A stretch of 53,433 nt of DNA, taken from contig NZ_JARGDP010000014.1 of assembly GCF_029210395.1 (NCBI RefSeq), positions 1-53,433 on the forward strand. The letters run 5' to 3'. Under the pieces are notes generated by a model, which was not told the origin of the DNA, made no database searches, and saw only the letters and a program-made list of their open reading frames with translations. Numbering within the stretch: the stretch's first letter is position 1; each line of letters begins with the position of its first letter. This document shows, one piece after another, positions 44,239 to 52,535 of the stretch. The translations under genes were made by a program, and so were the position numbers. Source of the stretch: Petrocella sp. FN5 (GTDB lineage: Bacteria; Bacillota; Clostridia; Lachnospirales; Vallitaleaceae).

Positions 44239-44267
44239 TTGCACATTTAAGTGGGTTTATGTATACT
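44239..44267 (+). promoter_or_regulatory. Candidate promoter of rqcH
   Basis: Plus-strand TTGCAC (44239-44244), 17-bp spacer, TATACT (44262-44267), 25 bp before the ATG at 44292, with AAAGGTAGG as ribosome site. Confidence 0.7.
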
Positions 44268-44291
44268 GTTTAAGAAAGGTAGGTTGATTAT

Positions 44292-46040
44292 ATGGCTTTT
44301 GATGGCATTGTCATTTCCAATATAGTAAAAGAACTAAATGATACAATCGTAGGGGGGCGCATTGGCAAGGTGACCCAACCTGAGAAGGATGAGATTATTC
44401 TCACTGTGAGAAATCATAGAACCAATTACAAACTCTTGCTTTCTTCTATGGCCAGCATGCCCCGTCTACATCTGACGGATACCAACAAGACCAACCCCAT
44501 TACTGCACTTAATTATTGTATGCTTCTTAGAAAGCATCTTATTGGCGGTCTTATTCTCTCGATTACACAGCCCAACTTTGAGAGAATTGTGGTTATTGAG
44601 ATTCAGAATCTAGATGAAATGGGTGAAACCTGTTATAGAAAGTTGATTATTGAGGTCATGGGACGGCACAGCAACATTATCCTAACCGATGAGCAAGATA
44701 TGATTCTAGATAGTATTAAGAGGATTGGGGCTCAGGTGAGTTCCGTTCGTGAGGTCTTCCCCAATAGACCTTATGTTTTCCCGCCGAACCAGGGCAAAGC
44801 CAATCCTTTGAGTATTCGGGATTTTGATGCTTTTTTACAGATTATTCGAGGACAAGAGGCGCTACAACAGGCGCTATACAAAAACATCACCGGTTTTAGC
44901 CCCCAGATGGCAGAAGAAATCTGTTTCAGGGCAGGCTTAAACGGTTCAACGGTTGTGGATGATTTGAATCTTGAACAGATTCAATCTGTTTATGATGTTT
45001 ATACCTTGTTGATTCAGGCTATTGAAAAAGGTGATTATGCTCCGACTATGGTCTTAGATGCATCGGGCAAGCAGATTGCTTTTAGCGCTTTTCCGATTCG
45101 CTTTTATCAAAATGAGTCTTTGGTGCCTTACGATAGTGTTTCGGCAATGGTGGAGCATTTCTACCTTAATAATGCTATACAATCCAGAATCTCTCAGAAA
45201 TCTGTTGATCTTAGGAAATTGGTTCAAACCAATCTGGAACGTTGTTATAAGAAGCTTAATCTACAGCTTCAACAGCTTAAGGACACAGAAGACCGAGATA
45301 AATACAAGATTGTCGGAGAGCTGATTCATGCCAACCTCTATCAAATCAAGGAAGGTGATACTGAGGTTACTGTCCTTGATTATTATCATGAGAATCAACC
45401 AAGAACCATTACGCTGGACCCGCGTTTGACACCCAGTCAAAATGCTAACAAGCAGTACGAGAAGTACAATAAGAAGAAGAGGACCCTGGCGGCCCTTAGC
45501 GAGCATATTAAAGCTACCAAAGGGGAAATCGAACATCTAGAGAGTGTAAAATACGCCCTCGCCAATGCACTTAGGGAAGAAGATCTATTAGAGGTTCGGC
45601 AAGAACTTATGGAAACCGGCTATTTGAAATTCCGTCGTTCCAAATCAAAAAAGGCTCTACAGAAAGCAGAGCCTATGCATTTTCGTTCTTCTCTTGGTCA
45701 CGATATTTATGTGGGTAAGAACAATTACCAGAACGACCTTTTGGCTACTAAGTTGTCCAATGGCGGCGACTGGTGGTTTCATGCTAAGGATATTCCCGGT
45801 TCTCATGTGATTGTGAAGGCGGATGGTCAGGAGTTACCGGATGTGGTCTATGAAGAGGCCGCCGGTCTGGCTGCTTATTTTTCTAAGGACCGTGAGTCTC
45901 CCAAGGTGTCGGTGGATTATACTCTGAAGAAGAATCTGAAGAAGCCAAATGGGTCTGCACCAGGTTATGTGATTTATCATACGAATTTTTCTCTTATGGT
46001 GGCGCCGAGTCTTAAGGGTGTGACTTTGGTAAAGGATTAA
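44292..46040 (+). CDS. rqcH: Rqc2 homologue RqcH (NFACT family)
   Basis: A 582-residue NFACT protein, the only gene on the plus strand. NFACT-N is at residues 1 to about 180 (MAFDGIVISNIVKELND; MGRHSNIILTD), with HhH and coiled-coil regions to about 430. The NFACT-R domain has LGHDIYVGKNNYQNDLLATKLSNGGDWWFHAKDIPGSHVIVK. It binds stalled 50S subunits and recruits tRNA-Ala to add alanine tails in ribosome quality control. Such genes were long annotated as fibronectin-binding proteins. The C-terminus ends close to the NFACT-R domain, the usual form. Confidence 0.95.
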   Translation: MAFDGIVISNIVKELNDTIVGGRIGKVTQPEKDEIILTVRNHRTNYKLLLSSMASMPRLHLTDTNKTNPITALNYCMLLRKHLIGGLILSITQPNFERIVVIEIQNLDEMGETCYRKLIIEVMGRHSNIILTDEQDMILDSIKRIGAQVSSVREVFPNRPYVFPPNQGKANPLSIRDFDAFLQIIRGQEALQQALYKNITGFSPQMAEEICFRAGLNGSTVVDDLNLEQIQSVYDVYTLLIQAIEKGDYAPTMVLDASGKQIAFSAFPIRFYQNESLVPYDSVSAMVEHFYLNNAIQSRISQKSVDLRKLVQTNLERCYKKLNLQLQQLKDTEDRDKYKIVGELIHANLYQIKEGDTEVTVLDYYHENQPRTITLDPRLTPSQNANKQYEKYNKKKRTLAALSEHIKATKGEIEHLESVKYALANALREEDLLEVRQELMETGYLKFRRSKSKKALQKAEPMHFRSSLGHDIYVGKNNYQNDLLATKLSNGGDWWFHAKDIPGSHVIVKADGQELPDVVYEEAAGLAAYFSKDRESPKVSVDYTLKKNLKKPNGSAPGYVIYHTNFSLMVAPSLKGVTLVKD

Positions 46041-46053
46041 TAGTAATATTATA

Positions 46054-46088
46054 GGTAGTGGTAGTAATTTTTTGGTAGTGGTAGTAAT
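46054..46088. repeat. Direct repeat GGTAGTGGTAGTAAT x2
   Basis: The 15-mer occurs at 46054-46068 and 46074-46088, a 20-bp period, directly after the rqcH stop. Each unit is itself partly repetitive (GTAGTGGTAGT). Confidence 0.8.
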
Positions 46089-46089
46089 C

Positions 46090-46162
46090 GAAGAAGTCAT
46101 ATAAACCTTTTCCTTGCCTTACACTTCGTACGGTCAGCGGGAAAGCTTTATATGACTTCTTC
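46090..46162. repeat. Long perfect inverted repeat downstream of rqcH
   Basis: A 16-bp perfect stem (GAAGAAGTCATATAAA / TTTATATGACTTCTTC) extended inward by CTTTTCC/GGGAAAG with one wobble, around a loop that includes CGTACG. No T run follows. It lies in the convergent gap between rqcH and the Rrf2 gene. Confidence 0.75.
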
Positions 46163-46187
46163 TCGGTAATACATCGTCATTTCGTCT

Positions 46188-46287
46188 AGAAAAGACAGGA
46201 CTCAATCATCCTTCCTTTTTTGCATCCATGCAAAAATGAAGGACGTTCTACTTCCATGTAGAACTGTGATTGATCCCTACCTTTTCT
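46188..46287. repeat. Nested inverted repeats able to form a three-way junction
   Basis: The outer stem pairs AGAAAAG with CTTTTCT and TCAATCA (46202-46208) with TGATTGA (46267-46273). Inside are two separate hairpins: TCCTTC.TTTTTGCAT with ATGCAAAAA.GAAGGA, and GTTCTAC with GTAGAAC. It is not a simple terminator. The rest of the gap to 46346 shows nothing else. Confidence 0.7.
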
Positions 46288-46346
46288 TTCCTCATTCGGA
46301 TTCGTTTCTATTTAAAATTAATGGTTGTTTAATGTGCTGACTATTT

Positions 46347-46772
46347 CTATATATAAAACATATTGGATTGGGATTCTAGGTAGTCGCTTACGAGTGCTTC
46401 TAGGGTTATGGCGGATAGGAGGTCTTGAATCTGTGATTGTAGGGGTTGCCATAGTTTGTTGTCTAGTAATTGATTCAAGTCTTTGTTTTTTGAGTCTGGG
46501 TCGCCAGTGTTTTCTTCACCTTCTAGGGCTAAGATGATGTCGTAGGCGGTTATTTCCTTATAGGGTCTTGATATGTTGTAACCGCCGTGTTTGCCTTTTA
46601 TGCTGGTTACCAGGTTGCTCTTTTTTAGATCTGCAAAAATCTGTTCCAGATATCTTTTTGACATGTCTTCTTTGGTGTAGATGTCTTGTACGGTGGTCTT
46701 GGTGCCTGCGTCAAGGGCGATGTAGATCATGATGCGTATGCCGCATCTGGCTTTATTGGATATATGAATCAT
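46347..46772 (-). CDS. Rrf2-family transcription regulator, CymR-like
   Basis: A 141-residue winged-helix regulator: MIHISNKARCGIRIMIYIA, the recognition region MSKRYLEQIFADLKKSNLV, and the wing GKHGGYNISRP. It has only one cysteine (residue 10) and lacks the three-Cys cluster of IscR and NsrR, so it should not bind an Fe-S cluster. It begins one base after the cysK stop, so the two are co-transcribed. In Bacillus subtilis and S. aureus CymR is controlled by binding CysK, which fits this pairing. The symbol is withheld because targets are unseen. Confidence 0.87.
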   Translation of the reverse strand: MIHISNKARCGIRIMIYIALDAGTKTTVQDIYTKEDMSKRYLEQIFADLKKSNLVTSIKGKHGGYNISRPYKEITAYDIILALEGEENTGDPDSKNKDLNQLLDNKLWQPLQSQIQDLLSAITLEALVSDYLESQSNMFYI

Positions 46773-46773
46773 C

Positions 46774-47691
46774 TTAGTATATGTCCATGGATAGGTATCG
46801 TTCGCCTGTATCCGGTAGCAAGGTTAATATGGTCTTGCCTTCATTTTCAGGACGTTTTGCAATCTCAATGGTGGCCTTGACCACCGCTGCTGAGGATATG
46901 CCCACTAGGATACCTTCCTCTTTTGCCAATGCTCTCATAAATGAAAAAGCATCTTCATTGTCTACTTGATATACTTCATCAATGACGCCTTTGTTGAGTA
47001 CATCAGGTACGAACCCCGCTCCAATTCCTTGTAGCTTATGAGGTCCGGGTTGTCCGCCGGATAATACCGGTGATGCGGATGGTTCTACTGCAATGATTTT
47101 TATGTCTTTTAATTTTTCTTTTAGGACTTCCCCAACACCTGTTATGGTGCCACCGGTTCCTACGCCTGAAACAAATATATCAATGTCCCCATCTGTTTGT
47201 TCTAGAATCTCAAGGGCTGTTGTTTTTCTATGGGCATCCGGATTGTCTGGGTTGGTGAATTGCTGAGGGATGAAATGATTCGGGTATGTTGCTTTAAGCT
47301 CATCTACTTTGCCTATGGCACCTTTCATTCCTTGAGCACCTGGGGTCAGCACCAACTCAGCCCCATAAGCAATCAGTAGTTTCCTACGTTCCATGCTCAT
47401 GGTGTCTGGCATGGTGAGAATTAATTTGTAGCCTTTGACCGCTGAGATGAAGGCAAGTCCTACCCCTGTATTACCACTGGTCGGTTCTATAATCACATCA
47501 CCAGGCTTAAGGGCACCACTTGCTTCTGCTTCTTCTATCATGTTTTTGGCGATTCTGTCTTTGACACTACCGCCTGGGTTGAATGATTCTAACTTTAATA
47601 AGATGTTTCTGCCTGCTGGTCCTAGTTTGTTCAATCTTACAACTGGAGTGTTGCCTACCAGTTCTATTAGGTTATTATAGATTTTACTCAT
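46774..47691 (-). CDS. cysK: Cysteine synthase A (O-acetylserine sulfhydrylase)
   Basis: A 305-residue PLP enzyme with [20 protein letters not shown] (Schiff-base Lys), [13 protein letters not shown], the [13 protein letters not shown] cofactor loop, and [15 protein letters not shown]. It forms cysteine from O-acetylserine and sulfide. GGAG precedes the ATG, and a TTGTAA-17-TATAAT promoter lies about 60 bp upstream. It is upstream of and probably in one transcript with the CymR-like regulator. Confidence 0.95.
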   Translation of the reverse strand: MSKIYNNLIELVGNTPVVRLNKLGPAGRNILLKLESFNPGGSVKDRIAKNMIEEAEASGALKPGDVIIEPTSGNTGVGLAFISAVKGYKLILTMPDTMSMERRKLLIAYGAELVLTPGAQGMKGAIGKVDELKATYPNHFIPQQFTNPDNPDAHRKTTALEILEQTDGDIDIFVSGVGTGGTITGVGEVLKEKLKDIKIIAVEPSASPVLSGGQPGPHKLQGIGAGFVPDVLNKGVIDEVYQVDNEDAFSFMRALAKEEGILVGISSAAVVKATIEIAKRPENEGKTILTLLPDTGERYLSMDIY

Positions 47692-47748
47692 TTTATCTTC
47701 TCCTTTTTTAAGCGTATTATTACTTCGGTTAATTCGTTTATTTGTTTT

Positions 47749-47777
47749 ATTATAACACCACCTCTTGTCTATTACAA
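47749..47777 (-). promoter_or_regulatory. Promoter of cysK
   Basis: Minus-strand TTGTAA (47772-47777), 17-bp spacer, TATAAT (47749-47754) with extended TGT before the -10. The leader is about 50 nt, too short for a T-box. Confidence 0.7.
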
Positions 47778-47793
47778 GGATAAAAGCAAAAAG

Positions 47794-47827
47794 AAAAAGC
47801 GCAAAACCATTTCGGCTTTACGCTTTT
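47794..47827 (-). terminator. Terminator of the rubredoxin gene
   Basis: Minus-strand AAAAGCG/CGCTTTT stem with inner pairs, followed by TTCTTTTTGCTTTT. It begins about 24 bases after the rubredoxin stop and lies just before the cysK promoter. Confidence 0.75.
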
Positions 47828-47850
47828 AAGATTATTTATGATTCAATTAT

Positions 47851-48009
47851 TTATTCTTCTTCGAATTGATCTTTGCCAACGCCACAAAGTGGGCAAACCC
47901 AATCCTCAGGTACATCTGCAAAAGCTGTTCCTGGTTTTACACCGTTGTCTGGATCTCCTTCAGTTGGATCGTAAACATAACCACATACTAAACATACATA
48001 ATTTGACAT
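47851..48009 (-). CDS. Rubredoxin
   Basis: A 52-residue protein, [20 protein letters not shown] through [19 protein letters not shown]. The two CxxCG pairs (VCLVCGY and VCPLCGV) that bind one iron and the YDPxxGDPDNGVxPGTxFxDVPxDWVCP framework are complete. It is a cytosolic one-electron carrier, often serving peroxide or superoxide reduction in anaerobes. The ATG has GGAGG seven bases upstream, TGTTATAAT (48047-48052) serves as extended -10, and a terminator follows. It is a stand-alone gene, unrelated to the exporter behind it. Confidence 0.97.
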   Translation of the reverse strand: MSNYVCLVCGYVYDPTEGDPDNGVKPGTAFADVPEDWVCPLCGVGKDQFEEE

Positions 48010-48087
48010 CTAATTACCTCCATTTGTCTATATTTTTTACCTCTTTATTATAACACTTGATAAAATATATTTCCAGTCTAACTAATT

Positions 48088-48205
48088 GTTAAGGCGTCAA
48101 AACTATATTGTTGGACTTTCGCATACAATATATAGTTACGAATGTATCAAGGTAATCTATATATTGTATGTGAATTTAGTGAATCTTAGTTTTGATGCTT
48201 TAACC
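48088..48205. repeat. Palindromic repeat, copy B (118 bp, MITE-like)
   Basis: In reverse complement it aligns end to end with copy A: the termini GGTTAAAGCATCAAAACTAAG and TAGTTTTGACGCCTTAA, and the loop ATTACCTTGATACATTCGTAA with two changes. The inner 14-bp stem CATACAATATATAG / CTATATATTGTATG is still perfect although three pairs differ from copy A. It lies 7 bp after the adaptor stop codon. I see no clear target duplication. Confidence 0.8.
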
Positions 48206-48212
48206 ATAAATG

Positions 48213-49724
48213 CTAATCTTTTAAATTAATTTTCTCTAATAACCAATGCAACATCTTCTTCTGTTCCTTTATGACATGAGCTTCACAAGCCATACCTACT
48301 TTGATATTTCTCTTTTCACCTTTATAGCTGACACCTACCACCTCACTTAGCTTTGCTTCCACCAGATAATAGCTGTTGCCATTATTGTCGGATTTGATAT
48401 CTGTACTGATTTGTTGAATGGTTCCGGTGAATTCACCATACTCCTTAAATGGCAAGGCGCTGAATTTAAATTTCACGACATCACCCACTTCTATACCTGC
48501 TACTTCACTATTTGGTAAAGCGATTTCAACACAATAGCCTGCTTGATCATCCTGTATAATCGTAAGCAGTTCTGTTCCAACAGATACATAGTCGCCCTTG
48601 GAGGGTACCGCCAATAGATTTACCTTGCCGGATATGGGTGCTGTAATGATCGCTCCTTGAATCTGTATTCTAGTGTTTTTAAGATTAGCTTCAAGGCTAT
48701 CGAGCTCATCTTCATAGGTTTTGATTTCATCTTGAACCATGACCAAATTGTCAAGACGGTATTTTTCAACTACTGACTCACCACTTGTTTCTTCATTATA
48801 TAATAATTCTCCAGTTACCCTTGCAATACTTAATTGTTCTTCATATTGGGTGATCGAGTCTTTTGTCTGCTTAATACTTTCTTCAAGGCTTGTCATATGG
48901 TTTATCTTGAACTGATCATAAGTCAGCTGCTTAGTTCTTAGACTATGTGCTGTTGTTTCATGTTCGCTTTGTGATATATATCCGGCTTCATACAGTGCTT
49001 TTGACTTCTCAAGAGACGTTTCTAAGTGATTTAGTTCTGATTCATATTGCTTAACTGTATTGGCATAATCTTCATATTGCCCTTGATAACTGGCATCTAC
49101 GATTAGATTCCTACCTTGTTTTATGGATTGCTTTAAGGTTAGCATCCTATTGTATTTTTCTTTTAAGGTATCTAACTGATTTGAGATGAGATCTGTCTGA
49201 TTGCTTTGTTTTAACTGTAGTTTTGTTGATGCCTTCTGATAGTTGATATATTCTAGATTTTTCTGATAGTTCTCATATTTGATTTGATAATAATCATTGT
49301 AGCGACTTGCTTCATTAAAAGATGCTTTTTTATCAATTATTCTTTTTTCATAAGCCTTTAAACTGATTCTTTTCTGCTTAATATCATCTATCTTTTCCTG
49401 CAGTTCTTCTTCTTGCAAGAGTAGGGCCTTATGCTCAACGACGTAGAGAATGTCGCCTTTTTCCACCTGCTTGCCTTCTGTTACATTGACTTCTTCTAGT
49501 TTCCCCGTATATTCGACTCTTACTGTATTAACATTTTCACTTGGCCTAACGATACCATTGCCTCTTGCTACGATATCTATTTCACTCATATAGGTCCAGA
49601 TGAGGGCACCTAGTATTATAAGAAGGAATAGATATATAAAAATGGATACAAAAGGTCTTGGTTTTGCCTCATACATTTCTCTACTATAGGTGATTTCTTG
49701 GATATCCAATAATTGCTCTTTCAT
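48213..49724 (-). CDS. HlyD-family adaptor of the peptide exporter
   Basis: A 503-residue secretion accessory protein of the MesE/LcnD type. One membrane span lies at about residues 27-48 (VSIFIYLFLLIILGALIWTYM). A barrel-sandwich half (NVTEGKQVEKGDILYVVEH) and a long coiled coil (about 100-345, rich in K, E, Q) follow. The second biotinyl-lipoyl-like half is ITAPISGKVNLLAVPSKGDYVSVGTELL. It joins the C39 transporter nine bases upstream to guide the mature peptide across the thick wall. The adjacent precursor supports a bacteriocin-type or signalling-peptide system. Confidence 0.92.
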   Translation of the reverse strand: MKEQLLDIQEITYSREMYEAKPRPFVSIFIYLFLLIILGALIWTYMSEIDIVARGNGIVRPSENVNTVRVEYTGKLEEVNVTEGKQVEKGDILYVVEHKALLLQEEELQEKIDDIKQKRISLKAYEKRIIDKKASFNEASRYNDYYQIKYENYQKNLEYINYQKASTKLQLKQSNQTDLISNQLDTLKEKYNRMLTLKQSIKQGRNLIVDASYQGQYEDYANTVKQYESELNHLETSLEKSKALYEAGYISQSEHETTAHSLRTKQLTYDQFKINHMTSLEESIKQTKDSITQYEEQLSIARVTGELLYNEETSGESVVEKYRLDNLVMVQDEIKTYEDELDSLEANLKNTRIQIQGAIITAPISGKVNLLAVPSKGDYVSVGTELLTIIQDDQAGYCVEIALPNSEVAGIEVGDVVKFKFSALPFKEYGEFTGTIQQISTDIKSDNNGNSYYLVEAKLSEVVGVSYKGEKRNIKVGMACEAHVIKEQKKMLHWLLEKINLKD

Positions 49725-49733
49725 TGCCCACTC

Positions 49734-51941
49734 CTATGATACATATTCTTCTATTTTAGTTGCTGTACTATCCCCTCGATAGATGTTATCCACGCCTTGT
49801 TCTTTCCACATTTCACTATATCTGCCTTCTGTTAGAATCAGCTCTTTGTGTGTACCTGCTTCAATAACTTTTCCTTCTTCCATGACATATATACGATCAC
49901 AGCGTTTGATGGTACTTAAGCGATGGGCAATAATGATGGTGGAAATATCCTTGGTGTACGCCTCTATTGTTCTTTCTATGGCTTTCTCAGTAATGGAATC
50001 TAGATTGCTGGTTGCTTCATCCAGTATTAATATATCCGGCTTCTTTAGAATTGCGCGGGTTATGGAAAGGCGTTGCCTCTGTCCACCAGATAGATTCGCA
50101 CCGTTTTCTTCAAGCCTCGTGTTATATCTTAGAGGGAGGTTGTTAATAAAGTCGTGAGCTTTTGCCATCTTAGCCGCTGCAACCACTTGTTCCATATCCC
50201 CATGTTCAAGGCCCAGTAGTAGGTTGTCGTATATAGAACCACTGAACAAAAAGGTCTCTTGTGGCACATAGGCAATCTTATCCCTTACGACATCTATCTG
50301 AATATCTTTGATATTATTATCATTGATCAGTATTTCCCCTTTTTCCCATGTATATAGGTTCAACAATAGTTTTACCAATGTTGTTTTGCCGGAACCACTT
50401 TCTCCTACGAGGGCTATCTTCTCCCCTGGTTTGATGGTGATATTAATATCTTCAAGGACTAATTTTCTTGTTCCGTATCTAAAGCTCAGATCCTTGAATT
50501 CTATGTTACCTCGTAGATTTTCTAAGTTCATTTTCTTTGCTTCATCTTCTGTTTTTTCCACTTCAAGGTCTAATATTTCTCCAAGTCGCTCAGAGGCGAC
50601 GATGGCTGTTTGTAGCATAGGCTGAAGGTTGATTAGATTCTTGATTGGCCCTAAAAAGTAGGCAAGGAGCGCATTAAATGCCACAAGTTGTCCCATGGAT
50701 AGATTCCCATTAATGACTTGCCATGCACCAATCCATAGGATGGCTATGCCACCTGCACCGTCTAAGAAGCCTTGCAAGGCCCCCTGTGTATTCCCTGTCA
50801 GCCCAAGCTTGAAAATACTCCCAAGCAGTTTGATGAATTTGCTTTCTGTTTCCTGATTCACTTTTCTCTCAGCATTAAAAGACTTCACCGTCTGAATACC
50901 ATTAAGTGATTCTACAAGATAAGAAGTCAACTGGGCACTATCTTCCATCTGCTCACGGTTCTGTTTCCTATAGATCTTATTAAACGCGAATACGACAAAA
51001 AAATATAACACTGCAATGAAAGCGGTTATTCCAAACATGAAACTGTTTTGAGCATAGAGTATCACACCGCCAACCAGTACCATCAAAGTGTCGACCATTA
51101 ATGTTAATGTGGTGCCTGATATGGCATCTCGCACCTTTGAAGCATCCTGGAATCTAGATACAATCTCACCGGTTTTACGGGTTCCAAAGAAGTTCATTGG
51201 AAGTTTTATGACGTGATTGTAATAGCCTAGCAGTAAATCAATGTCTAACTTCTGGCCAAGGTATATAAGTAAGTAACTTCTAAACACACTCAGAATAATC
51301 TTAAATACAATCAGTACTATGGCCCCAATAGATAAGACATGTAGCGTCTTTTCTAGACCATAGGGTAGTACATCATCAATCAAGAACTTAAAATAAAAGG
51401 CACCAATGATACCAATGATTGTATATAGTATAGAGGCAAAGAAGATATTTACCAGTAGCTTCTTCTGTGGAATAAGCAAATGAAAGAAACGTTCAAATAA
51501 ACCTTTTGTTTCATTCCCTTTTTTAAAGGCATTGGTTGGTGTAATTAGTATAAGGACGCCTGTCCACATCTTGAAGAATTCTTCCGGCGACATTTTTATA
51601 AGGCCTTTTGCCGGATCTGCGATTATCACTTGCTTCTTGGTTATTTTATGAATAACAACATAATGAAGCAACGTACCATCAACAACCACATGAGCTATGG
51701 CCGGCAATAGAAAGTCAGAGAAAAAGGCTTCTTCATTGCCTTTGACACCTTTTGCAGAGAATCCCAACTGTTCCGCTGCTTTTATCAAGCCCAGTGCGTT
51801 GGTCCCTTGTTTGTCTGTACCTGCTACTTCACGTATTTTAGTTATGGGTATTTTTAGGCCATGTTGTTTTGATATGGTTGCAATGCAGGCAGCACCGCAA
51901 TCTGTTATGTCATGTTGTTTGATTACATTGTATTTTTTCAT
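49734..51941 (-). CDS. Peptidase-containing ABC transporter (PCAT) for double-glycine peptides
   Basis: A 735-residue fusion. The C39 protease at residues 1 to about 130 has the catalytic triad Cys15 in QHDITDCGAAC, His93 in TLLHYVVIHK and Asp109 in IIADPAKG. The six-span exporter domain runs to about 450. The ATPase has GESGSGKTTLVKLL (Walker A), NLSGGQRQRLSI, ILILDEATSNLD (Walker B) and IIAHRLST. It cuts leader peptides after Gly-Gly and exports the core. Its probable substrate is encoded 92 bp upstream. All catalytic residues are present. Confidence 0.96.
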   Translation of the reverse strand: MKKYNVIKQHDITDCGAACIATISKQHGLKIPITKIREVAGTDKQGTNALGLIKAAEQLGFSAKGVKGNEEAFFSDFLLPAIAHVVVDGTLLHYVVIHKITKKQVIIADPAKGLIKMSPEEFFKMWTGVLILITPTNAFKKGNETKGLFERFFHLLIPQKKLLVNIFFASILYTIIGIIGAFYFKFLIDDVLPYGLEKTLHVLSIGAIVLIVFKIILSVFRSYLLIYLGQKLDIDLLLGYYNHVIKLPMNFFGTRKTGEIVSRFQDASKVRDAISGTTLTLMVDTLMVLVGGVILYAQNSFMFGITAFIAVLYFFVVFAFNKIYRKQNREQMEDSAQLTSYLVESLNGIQTVKSFNAERKVNQETESKFIKLLGSIFKLGLTGNTQGALQGFLDGAGGIAILWIGAWQVINGNLSMGQLVAFNALLAYFLGPIKNLINLQPMLQTAIVASERLGEILDLEVEKTEDEAKKMNLENLRGNIEFKDLSFRYGTRKLVLEDINITIKPGEKIALVGESGSGKTTLVKLLLNLYTWEKGEILINDNNIKDIQIDVVRDKIAYVPQETFLFSGSIYDNLLLGLEHGDMEQVVAAAKMAKAHDFINNLPLRYNTRLEENGANLSGGQRQRLSITRAILKKPDILILDEATSNLDSITEKAIERTIEAYTKDISTIIIAHRLSTIKRCDRIYVMEEGKVIEAGTHKELILTEGRYSEMWKEQGVDNIYRGDSTATKIEEYVS

Positions 51942-51986
51942 CAGCTCACCGTTCTAATTTTCTAGAGTAACTTGTTATTGAATATT

Positions 51987-52028
51987 AGAGTCATAGGTTA
52001 TGTATCTAGATACATAACCTATGACTCT
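51987..52028. repeat. Perfect 42-bp palindrome between precursor and transporter
   Basis: The sequence reads identically on both strands over 42 bp, centred on TCTAGA, with arms beginning AGAGTCATAGG. It starts four bases after the precursor stop codon. In RNA it gives a stem of about 19 bp with a tiny loop but no T run, suited to protecting the short precursor mRNA or to partial termination before the transporter. Confidence 0.85.
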
Positions 52029-52032
52029 CTAA

Positions 52033-52272
52033 TTAATTGAGTCTTGGGTACTTATTAGAGCTTCTTGAATAATTTTTAACAAAATAAGGGTTTTGATTAG
52101 GTGCTAAAGGTTTTGAATTCTTAAGAATATAACCAACACCATCTGCTGCGCTTTTTATCAATTCTGCACCCGCTAATTCATATATCATCCTAGCAACACC
52201 ACCACCATTGAGATTACCCAATTCTTCATTCGTTAACTCATTAAATCCTCTCTTAGTAATACATAATTCCAT
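52033..52272 (-). CDS. Double-glycine-leader peptide (putative class II bacteriocin or signal peptide precursor)
   Basis: A 79-residue product. Residues 1-24 end in FNELTNEELGNLNGG, the pattern of leaders cut by C39 proteases (hydrophobic residues at -12, -7 and -4, Gly-Gly at -2/-1). The core of 55 residues starts GVARMIYELAGAELIKSAAD, is cysteine-free, amphipathic at first and ends polar and basic (KNYSRSSNKYPRLN). Without Cys it cannot be a lanthipeptide or a disulfide bacteriocin; a linear class IId bacteriocin or a pheromone is possible. I recognise no close family for the core. AGGAGG precedes the ATG. No obvious immunity gene. Confidence 0.82.
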   Translation of the reverse strand: MELCITKRGFNELTNEELGNLNGGGVARMIYELAGAELIKSAADGVGYILKNSKPLAPNQNPYFVKNYSRSSNKYPRLN

Positions 52273-52316
52273 TCTACTTTCCTCCTATATTATCATTTGA
52301 TTTATTTATTATAATC

Positions 52317-52535
52317 CTAACTTACAAATCTTCTCTCCCATAAAAAGATTAACACTTGTTTTGCTTTGGGAATAGCCACAAATATTATTATAAAATTAGG
52401 ATTTATAACCACTATTGTTTTCTTGTTACACTCCTTAGTTTTTAGCATACATATAAGTAATAAGCATATAATCAAGCATCCTTTTAACCCAAAAATAATT
52501 GTTGATACAATAATTCTATAGTTATTATAGTCCAA
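52317..52535 (-). CDS. Possible small membrane protein next to the precursor
   Basis: An open frame of 72 codons from a TTG start at 52535, overlapping the end of the CPBP gene by 52 bp. The product would have two hydrophobic segments (about residues 8-30 and 43-64) with KTKECNKKT between, a layout seen in small bacteriocin immunity proteins. There is no good ribosome site at the TTG, and internal starts are also weak. Position between the protease gene and the precursor, on the same strand, is the main support. Confidence 0.33.
   Translation of the reverse strand: MDYNNYRIIVSTIIFGLKGCLIICLLLICMLKTKECNKKTIVVINPNFIIIFVAIPKAKQVLIFLWERRFVS

Noticed and set aside
44091-44246. N-terminal extension of aspartate kinase
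   Set aside because: The frame is open for 52 more codons, but it crosses the promoter, lacks homology, and a strong AGGAGG sits just before the ATG at 44090.
45834-46100. Minus-strand frame of 88 codons overlapping the rqcH end
   Set aside because: It lies mostly antisense to the conserved NFACT-R domain, and its other end is the GGTAGT direct repeat. Low-complexity Leu/Ile/Arg composition.
47692-47748. T-box or S-box leader of cysK
   Set aside because: The distance from the -10 to the ATG leaves about 50 nt, too short for either, and no conserved core is present.
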